Source: Burkholderiales bacterium | Lineage (GTDB): Bacteria; Pseudomonadota; Gammaproteobacteria; Burkholderiales; Casimicrobiaceae | DNA: 36,489 bases | Direction of reading: 5' to 3' | NCBI GenBank assembly: GCA_020847675.1 | Contig: JADLBN010000283.1 | Location: 1 to 36,489, forward strand | Shown here: positions 8,494 through 14,481 of the stretch, piece by piece | How positions within the stretch are numbered: position 1 is the first letter of the stretch | How the letters are laid out: every line of letters begins with the position of its first letter | The notes under the pieces: generated by a model | What the model was told of the DNA's origin: nothing | Databases searched by the model: none | Seen by the model: the letters and a program-made list of their open reading frames with translations, nothing else | Position numbers and translations under genes: made by a program

Positions 8494-8763
8494 TCACGAC
8501 GCCGGGGTGTCGCGCGTGCGCGAGCGCTCGTCGTCCTGGCCGTTCGGCCGGTCCGGCGTGGAAACGTCGCGGCTGTCGCCGTGCGCTGCAGGGGGTCGCG
8601 GTGCGCCGACGTGCGCCGACGAAGGATCCGCGCTCGTCGGCTCGACGGCGGGAACCGGCGCAGGAGGCGCCTTGGCCGTTCCGGGACTGTGGACCTGGAT
8701 ACCCTGGTCGCACGCGGCGAGCAGCACGGCTGCCGCGAGGAGGATCCCGGAGGTTCGTCGCAT
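8494..8763 (-). CDS. Small proline-rich lipoprotein, unknown function
   Basis: 89-residue predicted lipoprotein. MRRTSGILLAAAVLLAAC is a clean type II signal with lipidated Cys18; Asp at +2 (CDQ) would favour inner-membrane retention by the E. coli rule. The mature part is Pro/Ala-rich, then Asp/Arg-rich and looks disordered (GTAKAPPAPVPAVEP). GAGG lies five bases before ATG 8763, fixing the start; upstream codons lack signal character. It is first in a two-gene unit with the small TM protein 11 bp downstream. No family recognised. Confidence 0.65.
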   Translation of the reverse strand: MRRTSGILLAAAVLLAACDQGIQVHSPGTAKAPPAPVPAVEPTSADPSSAHVGAPRPPAAHGDSRDVSTPDRPNGQDDERSRTRDTPAS

Positions 8764-8963
8764 CGTCGCCTCGCGCCCCTGGGGCGAACGCGTCGCCGGT
8801 GCGCCCCACTCGTACGGTAGGACGCGCTGCATTCCGACACAGTCGGCGGACGGGCGACGCTCGCGTAGGACGGCGCCGACCGGCGACGAGAACGCGGGAG
8901 ACCGGGAGGGGCGCCGGCCCGCACGGGCGGCGAGCGGACAGGCTCACCGCTGTCGAAGCGAGG

Positions 8964-9590
8964 CTAGCCCGTTGCCGACGACGAACGAATCAGCTTGCCG
9001 ACGTCGAAGCCCAGCGCGCGCGCCTTCGCGACCAGGCGTTCGTACACCGCCGGATCGAGGTCGCGCCGGCGCGACAGGATCCAGAGCGTGTCTCGCGCGG
9101 GGGAACCGGCCATCGCGTAGGCGTAGTCCGGCGCGACGTCGAGCACCCAGTAATCGGACCACGCGAACGGCCACCACGCGAGCGCGAGCGGCAGGAACCG
9201 GATCTCCATCTTCGCGTTGGTCGCCGGGTTCCGGATGCGCGCGATGCCGAGGTCGGACTCCTCGGTGCCGTCCGCGCGCTGGCAGCGCATCCCGACGTCG
9301 AAGTAGTGCGCGCTGCGGAGCGTGAACGTGCTGGTCGTGTCGGCGACGCACCGTGCCTGGGTCGCGTTGGGGAGCCGCGCGACTTCGTACCAGAGGCCGG
9401 CGTAGCGGGCGGGGTCGATGTTCGCGGCGGTTTCGAGCGGCTGCGCGCGCGCGGGCATCGCGACTGCGGCGATGCCGACGCAAGCCGCGACGGCGACCGC
9501 CGCGAAGCCCGACCCCACGGTCCGTGGGACGACCGTGGGACGGGAGGGCTGGCGCGATCCGACGAACGACCGTTTCGGCCGCACTTGCAT
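8964..9590 (-). CDS. Lipocalin family protein (Blc-like)
   Basis: 208-residue secreted lipocalin. A long basic N-terminus precedes a hydrophobic stretch ending in a signal-peptidase I site (MPARA-QP, about residue 49), so the protein goes to the periplasm rather than being lipidated as E. coli Blc is. The lipocalin fingerprint GLWYEVARLPN follows, then FALR-type strands, DYWVLDVAPDYAYAMAGSP and the closing helix near WILSRRRDLDPAVYERL, all as in bacterial Blc proteins, which bind lipids such as lysophospholipids and act in envelope maintenance. ATG 9590 is chosen because GGAGGG (plus-strand 9597-9602) lies six bases upstream. It is divergent from ssrA. Confidence 0.92.
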   Translation of the reverse strand: MQVRPKRSFVGSRQPSRPTVVPRTVGSGFAAVAVAACVGIAAVAMPARAQPLETAANIDPARYAGLWYEVARLPNATQARCVADTTSTFTLRSAHYFDVGMRCQRADGTEESDLGIARIRNPATNAKMEIRFLPLALAWWPFAWSDYWVLDVAPDYAYAMAGSPARDTLWILSRRRDLDPAVYERLVAKARALGFDVGKLIRSSSATG

Positions 9591-9661
9591 AGGAGGCCCT
9601 CCGACCCGAGATGGGGGAGACGGCAGGAGCAGGCGCCCAGGGAGCGCACCTGTGCCGATGC

Positions 9662-9667
9662 TACAAT
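9662..9667 (+). promoter_or_regulatory. Probable -10 element of ssrA
   Basis: TACAAT ends 58 bases before the mature 5' end of tmRNA, giving a leader that RNase P would remove. No convincing -35 hexamer is seen at 16-18 bp. Confidence 0.55.
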
Positions 9668-9725
9668 GTTTCTCTCGGCGCCGCGGCACGAACGCAAGTG
9701 TGCCGCCGACGCCCAGCCGATTTCC

Positions 9726-10100
9726 GGGGGTGACCTGGTCTCGACGGGGGCATCGAAACAGCGCGGGGCATGCCGAGGCGTTCGTCCTCGTAAAAAACGG
9801 GCACTCGCAAACTTAACTGCGAACGACGAAACCTACGCTCTGGCGGCTTAACCCCGCCGGACCTCGCTCCGGGCAGCGTCCGGCCCGGGCGGTGATCGGG
9901 TAACCGAAAGCCGCGGCGAGGACATTTTGGACGATCGCGCCCGGCCGGGTCACTTGGTCGAGGCGTCAAATCAAGGTGACTGGTCCTGACGCAGCCTGCC
10001 GGTCGGCGGCGGCGGGGCGAGATCAAACGATACGGCTAAGCATGTAGTCCTGACTGTGTAGGGTCTTCGGACGGCGGTTCGATTCCGCCCACCTCCACCA
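9726..10100 (+). ncRNA. ssrA: Transfer-messenger RNA (tmRNA)
   Basis: 375-nt one-piece tmRNA. The 5' end GGGGGTGACCTGGTCTCGACG pairs with the 3' acceptor CACCTCC (10090-10096; one G-U) and the RNA ends ACCA at 10100. The T arm GGCGG-TTCGATT-CCGCC precedes the acceptor. The tag reading frame starts at GCG 9819-9821 and encodes ANDETYALAA followed by TAA (9849-9851), a betaproteobacterial-type tag ending in the ALAA proteolysis signal. With SmpB, tmRNA frees stalled ribosomes and marks the nascent chain for ClpXP. The upstream TACAAT suggests its own promoter and an intrinsic terminator follows. Its 3' end is a known class of integration target, and foreign-looking DNA begins right after it. 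Confidence 0.97.
9819..9851 (+). other. ssrA: tmRNA proteolysis-tag reading frame
   Basis: Resume codon GCG, ten codons for ANDETYALAA and a TAA stop. This is the mRNA-like part of ssrA, not a separate gene. Confidence 0.95.
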
Positions 10101-10107
10101 TCCATAA

Positions 10108-10139
10108 GGGCTCGGAAAGTCTCCGGGCCCTTTTTCTTT
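10108..10139 (+). terminator. Rho-independent terminator of ssrA
   Basis: GGGCTCGGA (10108-10116) pairs with TCCGGGCCC (10122-10130; one G-U) over a five-base loop and is followed by TTTTTCTTT. A strong canonical terminator eight bases after the tmRNA end. Confidence 0.9.
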
Positions 10140-10346
10140 GCGCGATTCCCCGCGCCACGCGGGGTTCCGGCCATCTGTGTTGCGGGTGGCCTGCCACCAA
10201 AACATCCGGAAATCGGCCAGAGCCGTCTCCATTATTCCGTTGGATCTGCGGGGAGGCGCAGCCTTGCTCAGCCAAAATCAAGCGCTTACGCGCCACTGTT
10301 CGCTGTCAACCGCGCCCGCCGGTCAGGCATCGAACAGCGCATGGGG
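10140..10346. other. Non-coding stretch between ssrA and the TA module
   Basis: No gene is supported here. The composition shifts from the very GC-rich chromosome to a more balanced sequence with CCAAAA and ATTATTCC stretches, as expected at the edge of acquired DNA. Minus-strand open frames here run on into the tmRNA complement and are spurious. No copy of the tmRNA 3' end was found that would mark an attachment repeat. Confidence 0.5.
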
Positions 10347-10376
10347 GTGACAAACAGAGAAATCTTGCTGTATCAT
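10347..10376 (+). promoter_or_regulatory. Promoter of the antitoxin-toxin pair
   Basis: GTGACA (10347-10352), an 18-bp spacer and TATCAT (10371-10376) form a sigma-70-type promoter. The -10 overlaps the first operator repeat, so antitoxin binding would block RNA polymerase directly. Confidence 0.65.
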
Positions 10377-10398
10377 GAAACATCATGACAGATCATGA
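10372..10398 (+). promoter_or_regulatory. Operator: three TCATGA palindromes with 10-bp phasing
   Basis: ATCATGA occurs at 10372-10378, 10382-10388 and 10392-10398, each containing the palindrome TCATGA and spaced exactly one helical turn apart. This is the expected layout for cooperative binding of ribbon-helix-helix dimers to one DNA face, so it is very probably the autoregulatory site of the antitoxin encoded directly downstream. Confidence 0.75.
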
Positions 10399-10409
10399 TA
10401 GAGAAAACC

Positions 10410-10640
10410 ATGACAACTGCTGTCCGCGAAAAGTTTTCTTCCCAGGCCGCACCCGATGTGCTGGCCGCACTGCGCCAGATCGCGGAAAGCCAAGGCCGCC
10501 AGTTCCAGGCGGTGCTTGACGAAGCCCTGCGCGATTACATCGACCGGCAGCAGAAGGAGCGCCCCCGCCGTCACGTGATGGCCACTTTCGCGTCCAGCCT
10601 GGATGAGTTCGACAGCCTCTATCGCGAACTGGCCAAGTGA
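10410..10640 (+). CDS. Ribbon-helix-helix (CopG-like) antitoxin of a Doc toxin
   Basis: 76-residue antitoxin. The N-terminal half (about 1-45) looks like a ribbon-helix-helix DNA-binding domain: a short strand, then DVLAALRQIAESQGR and FQAVLDEALRDYIDR. The C-terminal tail FASSLDEFDSLYRELAK is amphipathic and acidic, as expected of the segment that wraps and neutralises the toxin. An earlier in-frame ATG (10395) lies inside the third operator repeat without a Shine-Dalgarno and only about 12 nt from the predicted transcript start; ATG 10410, behind AGAG, is preferred. The toxin gene starts three bases after the stop. Codon use is more AT-tolerant than the neighbours, in keeping with transfer. 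Confidence 0.85.
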   Translation: MTTAVREKFSSQAAPDVLAALRQIAESQGRQFQAVLDEALRDYIDRQQKERPRRHVMATFASSLDEFDSLYRELAK

Positions 10641-10643
10641 ACC

Positions 10644-11024
10644 GTGGCTCACGATTTCCTGACCGTGGCAGACGTGCTCGGTATGCACACGGTGCTGATG
10701 CAGCGGTATGGCGGCTCGTTGGGCGTGCGTGATCCTGGAGCACTGGAGTCTGCGCTGTTTCGCCCACAGACGGGCTACTACGACGACATCGTGGCCGAGG
10801 CGGCTGCGCTGATGGAAAGCCTTGCGATCAACCATCCGTTCGTGGATGGCAACAAGCGGATTGCTTTTGCCTCAGCCGATGTGTTCCTGCGCATCAACGG
10901 CTGGCGACTGCAACGCGCACCGATGCAAGTCCACAAGGAGATGATCCAGATGTTCGAGTCGGACACGTTTGATATTGCCCACATCGATCCTTGGCTGCGA
11001 TCTTTCGCCAGTGCTGCAGAGTGA
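10644..11024 (+). CDS. doc: Death-on-curing (Doc) family toxin
   Basis: 126 residues, the same length as phage P1 Doc. Doc is a Fic-fold kinase that phosphorylates elongation factor Tu and stops translation. The Fic/Doc catalytic motif is intact: HPFVDGNKR (residues 64-72) with His64, Asp68, Asn70, Lys71 and Arg72, preceded by the family N-terminus VLGMHTVLMQRYGGSLGVRDPGAL-type segment with its RDPGALESAL. The start is GTG at 10644, three bases after the antitoxin stop, so the two are co-translated. The partner is a ribbon-helix-helix protein instead of classical Phd. No residue needed for catalysis is missing, so the toxin looks functional. The GC content is lower than its surroundings. Confidence 0.93.
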   Translation: MAHDFLTVADVLGMHTVLMQRYGGSLGVRDPGALESALFRPQTGYYDDIVAEAAALMESLAINHPFVDGNKRIAFASADVFLRINGWRLQRAPMQVHKEMIQMFESDTFDIAHIDPWLRSFASAAE

Positions 11025-11335
11025 AGAAGTGGGTCAACCTGGATGCGGCCACGCTGCACCGGACAGCAAAGCGGGCGGCAGACGCTCCGGCGGGCCGTCG
11101 CAGAAGCTGCTGGACATCCTCGAACGCAAGGGGTTGAGGCGTTGCTTTGAAGCACCCCCGCTCGTTGTCGCTCACGCCCGCAGCACTGAAATTCAAGCGA
11201 CTGAGACGGAAGTGAACCCGTCAACCCTCCGACACCACGATCCGGAGCCCGGACTCCTCTCCGGGCACGCGCTCCGGGGGCGGACCGCGAATTGCCGACC
11301 GCGACGCCCGCGCGCGGCGCGACGATAATTCCCCC
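11025..11335. other. Stretch without a supported gene; far edge of the acquired patch
   Basis: About 311 bp with no credible coding region. A GTG overlaps the doc stop (11021) and opens a frame of 38 codons (VKKWVNLDAATLHRTAKRA then decay), which I do not recognise; it may be a remnant. From about 11220 the chromosome's high GC resumes. GCCCGGA (11247-11253) and TCCGGGC (11260-11266) form a perfect seven-base hairpin nested inside CCGGAG/CTCCGG (11242-11247, 11272-11277); no T run follows. A GATAAT hexamer (11324-11329) is six bases before the redoxin ATG. Confidence 0.5.
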
Positions 11336-11800
11336 ATGAACGCCCCCCTCGCCCCCGAATGGCAGCTCGGCCGCTGGTTCAACACCGACCGGCCGCTATC
11401 CCTCTCGCTCCTGCGCGGCAAGGTGGTCGTCGCGCACGCGTTCCAGATGCTCTGCCCCGGCTGCGTGAGCCACGCCGTGCCGCAGGCGGAGAAGGTCCAC
11501 CAGATGTTTCCGCGCGAGGACGTCGCGGTGGTGGGCCTGCACACGGTGTTCGAGCACCACGAGGTGATGACGCCGGCGGCGCTCGAAGTGTTCCTGCACG
11601 AGTACCGGATCTCGCATCCGGTCGGCGTGGACACTGCGGTCGCCGGCGATCCGATCCCGGCGACGATGCGCGCCTACGCGATGCAGGGCACGCCGACGCT
11701 CATGCTCGTCGACCGGCAGGGGCGCCTGCGGCTGAAGCAGTTCGGCCGCGTCGACGATCTCGCGCTCGGCGCGGAGATCATGCGCCTCGTCAAGGAGTGA
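11336..11800 (+). CDS. Redoxin / TlpA-like thioredoxin-fold protein
   Basis: 154-residue thioredoxin-fold protein. The redox motif CPGC (Cys40, Cys43) lies in VVAHAFQMLCPGCVSHAVPQ, after the strand that precedes the active site in peroxiredoxins and TlpA. The cis-proline loop is seen as QGTPTLMLVDRQGRLR near residue 118. No signal peptide or TM segment is present, so it is probably cytoplasmic. Likely a thiol-disulfide reductase or peroxiredoxin-like enzyme; substrate unknown. The ATG 11336 is the first in frame and follows a GATAAT hexamer by six bases, suggesting a leaderless or near-leaderless transcript. It stands alone, between the TA patch and a 524-bp non-coding stretch. Confidence 0.88.
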   Translation: MNAPLAPEWQLGRWFNTDRPLSLSLLRGKVVVAHAFQMLCPGCVSHAVPQAEKVHQMFPREDVAVVGLHTVFEHHEVMTPAALEVFLHEYRISHPVGVDTAVAGDPIPATMRAYAMQGTPTLMLVDRQGRLRLKQFGRVDDLALGAEIMRLVKE

Positions 11801-11964
11801 GCGGGTAGCGCAACGCAGCGCAGACGCGCGCGCCATCCGCTGCCTTGCATCCCGCGAGAGTGCCCGTTCCCGGTCACCAGCCCCTGGGGGATCCACCGGT
11901 TCGCCGGCCGGATCTCGGTCGATGGCGCGGGCGATCGCAGCCATTCGGTTGACCCTCGCGCGTT

Positions 11965-12105
11965 TGCAGGTTCCTCGGACACCTGAGGTCCAGCGACGCG
12001 GATCGTCGGCGTGCAGGTTCCTCCGACCCCTGCGGCCGGCGACGCGGATCGTCGACTCGCCGGTTCCGCGGGCACCCGGAGTCCCGCATTCCGGAAATCC
12101 GGGCG
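11965..12105. repeat. Imperfect tandem repeat, 47-bp period, about three units
   Basis: Units begin near 11965, 12012 and 12059. The first two share TGCAGGTTCCTC at the start and GCGACGCGGATCGTCG at the end; the third keeps only the GGTTCC..GG core. Because GCGGATCGTCG recurs at the same place in the first two units, this is a real duplication and not just GC bias. Confidence 0.6.
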
Positions 12106-12135
12106 CGCGTCCAAACCGATCCCGGACGCCCCGCA

Positions 12136-12227
12136 GACGGTGCCCGCGGGGACCGGCGTCCGGGACCCTGGCATCAATGCGGTGAGCCTCGCGATCACCA
12201 GCGCTGACGGTGCCCGCGGGGACCGGC
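12136..12227. repeat. 22-bp direct repeat, 70 bp apart
   Basis: The identical 22-mer starting GACGGTGCCCGCGG and ending GACCGGC occurs at 12136-12157 and 12206-12227, and TCCGGGACC follows both at differing distance. No function is evident. Confidence 0.6.
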
Positions 12228-12324
12228 TTCCGGTCAACTCCGGGACCGTGCTGATGCGGATCAAGGCGCGACCGGATGGGCCGGAGGATCATCCGCCATC
12301 CCTCCGACCCCGGGAGTCCCGGCA

Positions 12325-12678
12325 ATGGCCTTCATGATGGTGCTGCTCGTCGCCCTGCTCGGCATCGCCGTGTGGGCGTACTTCCACACCGATCCGCCGG
12401 GCGTTCCGCGGCGGTCGCTCATCATGTACAACGCGGCCCTGCTGGTCTGCGCGGTGCCGATCGGGTTCGCCGTCGGATTCTGGCTCTACAACGCGGCGCG
12501 CGCCATCAAGGGCGACAACGGCTCCGCGATGATCATCTACCTGTCGATCATGGCTGGCGGAACCGTGTTCCTGCTGCTGATTGCGCTGGGCGGCATGGTG
12601 CGCAACTTCTTCGTGTTCCCGCCGGGCAAGCGCACTGCCGTCGCTCCGACGCCGTCACACCCCGCGTCCCGCGGTTGA
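12325..12678 (+). CDS. Small three-TM membrane protein, unknown function
   Basis: 117 residues with three predicted TM helices: about 3-20 (MMVLLVALLGIAVWAYF), 34-55 (NAALLVCAVPIGFAVGFWLY) and 72-92 (YLSIMAGGTVFLLLIALGG). The connecting loop PPGVPRRSL and the tail FFVFPPGKRTA are short, and the tail is basic, implying a cytoplasmic C-terminus. No motif allows a functional call. The ATG 12325 is preceded by no clear Shine-Dalgarno. The gene is isolated: non-coding repeats upstream and 280 bp before the ligase gene downstream. A CCCGCGGTTG direct repeat overlaps the stop codon. Confidence 0.72.
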   Translation: MAFMMVLLVALLGIAVWAYFHTDPPGVPRRSLIMYNAALLVCAVPIGFAVGFWLYNAARAIKGDNGSAMIIYLSIMAGGTVFLLLIALGGMVRNFFVFPPGKRTAVAPTPSHPASRG

Positions 12679-12958
12679 CCCGCGGTTGGGGGAGGTGGGG
12701 CGCAGGCGCGCGTTCGCCCTCCCCACTCCGTCTCCCGGTCCTCCGTTGACCGCACGCCGGTCCGGACGTTGGACCCTTTGTCCGGACGATTCCGGGCATT
12801 CGTCCCGCCGCAGGTTCCCGCAGGGCCGCCGGACTTGAAGGCCAGCTTTCACGCTCCTGCGACGATCGTGGCGTTCCGCTATGCTCGTGGCCAGCAAGGA
12901 TCCCGTTGGGACGTGCGGAGGCCGACGAACCCGGCAACGCCATGCGGACAGCACCCCG

Positions 12959-14395
12959 ATGAACATCACGGAGCCGATCCGGTCGCACGCGCGCACCGAA
13001 CCCGATGCGGTCGCGGTGATCCGTTCGGACGGCGCAAGCGTCGGCTACGGCGCGTTCGACCGGACGATCGATGCCGTCGCGCGACGAATGATCGAGGCGG
13101 GCGTCGGCCCGGGGGACTTCGTCGCTGCGGGATCGCTGGGCGAGTACGCCGATCTCGTGATCCGGCTTGCGCTCGCGCGGCTTGGCGCCGCGGCCGCGCC
13201 AGCGACCCTTTCGCCTTTGCGCACGAAGCTCAGGATCGTCCGGAACGCGGACGACCTCGCTCGCCACCCCGATGCGAAGGTCGTCGAATCGCGCTGGTTC
13301 GACCCGCCTCCGGAGGACGTCACCCCGGTTCCGGCATTCGCCGACGCGGCCGCGATCATGGGGCTGTTCGCCTCGTCGGGGACGACCGGCAGGGCACGGC
13401 TCATGCAGGTGACCCACGACATGATGGCGACGCGCGTCACGTCGGCGAACGACGCGATTCCGCTGGCGGCGCCCGTACGGCAGGTCACGGTGCCGTCGGC
13501 GCAATCCGGTTTCGGATTCACTTCGCGACTGCGCGTGCTGTGGTCGGGCGGGACGCTCGTGTCGGCGCCGGCGCGCCCGCAGGACATCGTCGACCTCGCG
13601 CGTCGGCACGAGGTCGATCACCTCGTGCTCCTGCCGTTCTGGGTTCCGCACCTGGTCGCCGCGCTCCCGGCAGGCGAGCGCCCGCTGCCTTCGCTCGCGT
13701 GCATCGAGTTCGGCGGTAGCGCGCTGCCCGCGCCCGCGCTCGAGGCCGCGCAGGAGCGCCTGTGCGCCGAACTGTGGAACATCTACGGTGCGACGGAAGG
13801 CGGCTACGTGGCGACCGGCCGGTTCGGCACGCTGGATCACGACGCAGGCGAAGCCGGTTACCCGGTTCCGGGCGTGGAAGTGCGCGCATTCGACGCAGGA
13901 GGCACGCCGCTCGCCCCTGGCGTCGAGGGCTTCCTGCGCATGCGTGGCAGGGCGTTCGTGCACGGCTATCTCGACGACCCGGAGCACTCGGCCGAAGCGT
14001 TCCGGGACGGCTGGTTCGAACCGGGCGACTTGGGCTCGGTGAGCGCGGCCGGCGTCGTGCGCGTCGGTGGACGGGAGAGCCACCTGCTCAACGTCGGCGG
14101 ATACAAGCTCAATCCGTCCGTGGTCGAGCGCGCTCTCGCGTCCTTCGACTGGGTGCGCGACGTCTCGGTCTTCGGGGTCGAGGACGAACACGGTCTCACG
14201 CAGATCGCCGCGGCGGTCGTCCCGGCGCGCAGGATCGAGCCACGGGACGTCGAAGCCATGCGCGTCCATCGCGTTCCGATGCCGACGGTCCTGATCGCGG
14301 TGCCCGCTCTGCCGCGCAACGAGAACGGCAAGGTGCGCCGCGACGAGCTGGTCGCGATGGCGATCGCGCATCGACGGAAGCAGCCGGCACGCTGA
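12959..14395 (+). CDS. AMP-dependent synthetase/ligase (ANL superfamily), acyl-CoA-synthetase-like
   Basis: 478-residue cytoplasmic adenylate-forming enzyme that would activate a carboxylate with ATP, usually to an acyl-CoA or acyl carrier. Family motifs in order: phosphate loop SSGTTGRARL (139-148), IYGATEGG (275-282), FEPGDLG (353-359; Asp357), hinge region GRESHLLNVGGYKLNP (371-386) and PRNENGKVRRDEL (452-464) with catalytic Lys458. The phosphate loop is unusual: canonical GRPKG reads GRARL, so the usual Pro-Lys is Ala-Arg. The C-terminal subdomain is short. The frame is open 26 codons upstream, but ATG 12959 starts the typical ANL N-terminus. Substrate unknown. Guanine deaminase follows after 86 bp. 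Confidence 0.88.
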   Translation: MNITEPIRSHARTEPDAVAVIRSDGASVGYGAFDRTIDAVARRMIEAGVGPGDFVAAGSLGEYADLVIRLALARLGAAAAPATLSPLRTKLRIVRNADDLARHPDAKVVESRWFDPPPEDVTPVPAFADAAAIMGLFASSGTTGRARLMQVTHDMMATRVTSANDAIPLAAPVRQVTVPSAQSGFGFTSRLRVLWSGGTLVSAPARPQDIVDLARRHEVDHLVLLPFWVPHLVAALPAGERPLPSLACIEFGGSALPAPALEAAQERLCAELWNIYGATEGGYVATGRFGTLDHDAGEAGYPVPGVEVRAFDAGGTPLAPGVEGFLRMRGRAFVHGYLDDPEHSAEAFRDGWFEPGDLGSVSAAGVVRVGGRESHLLNVGGYKLNPSVVERALASFDWVRDVSVFGVEDEHGLTQIAAAVVPARRIEPRDVEAMRVHRVPMPTVLIAVPALPRNENGKVRRDELVAMAIAHRRKQPAR

Positions 14396-14481
14396 CGTCC
14401 GGAATGCCATCGGCGCGAGGAACCCGGAACATCGGGACTCCTGCGTGCGTCGTGCCGCGCTTCCGGTATCCTCGCCCGGCC

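Larger units (their letters stand above)
11801..12324. other. 524-bp non-coding region with degenerate repeats
   Basis: No reading frame here has coding character or a plausible start. The stretch holds a 47-bp imperfect tandem repeat (11965 onward) and a 22-bp direct repeat (12136 and 12206), described separately. Whether it is decayed coding DNA, a regulatory region or a repeat family cannot be decided here. Confidence 0.5.

Noticed and set aside
8457..9851. Plus-strand frame ending in ANDETYALAA
   Set aside because: Only the last ten codons are translated, as the tmRNA tag. The upstream part is antisense to lipocalin and non-coding.
9971..10296. Small minus-strand frames containing WWRWAESNRRP and GGIEPPSE
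   Set aside because: These are the well-known false proteins produced by reading the complement of a tRNA-like 3' end; here they cover ssrA and its terminator.
10894..11224. Minus-strand frames over doc and the following gap
   Set aside because: Antisense to doc for much of their length and no recognisable domain; no ribosome-binding site.
12011..12337. Plus-strand frame of 108 codons through the repeat region
   Set aside because: Codons are Pro/Arg-rich and follow the non-coding repeats; no start signal and overlap with the start of the membrane protein gene.
13762..14481. N-terminal extension of guanine deaminase into the ligase gene
   Set aside because: It overlaps the ligase coding sequence out of phase and lacks protein character; family start fits ATG 14482.
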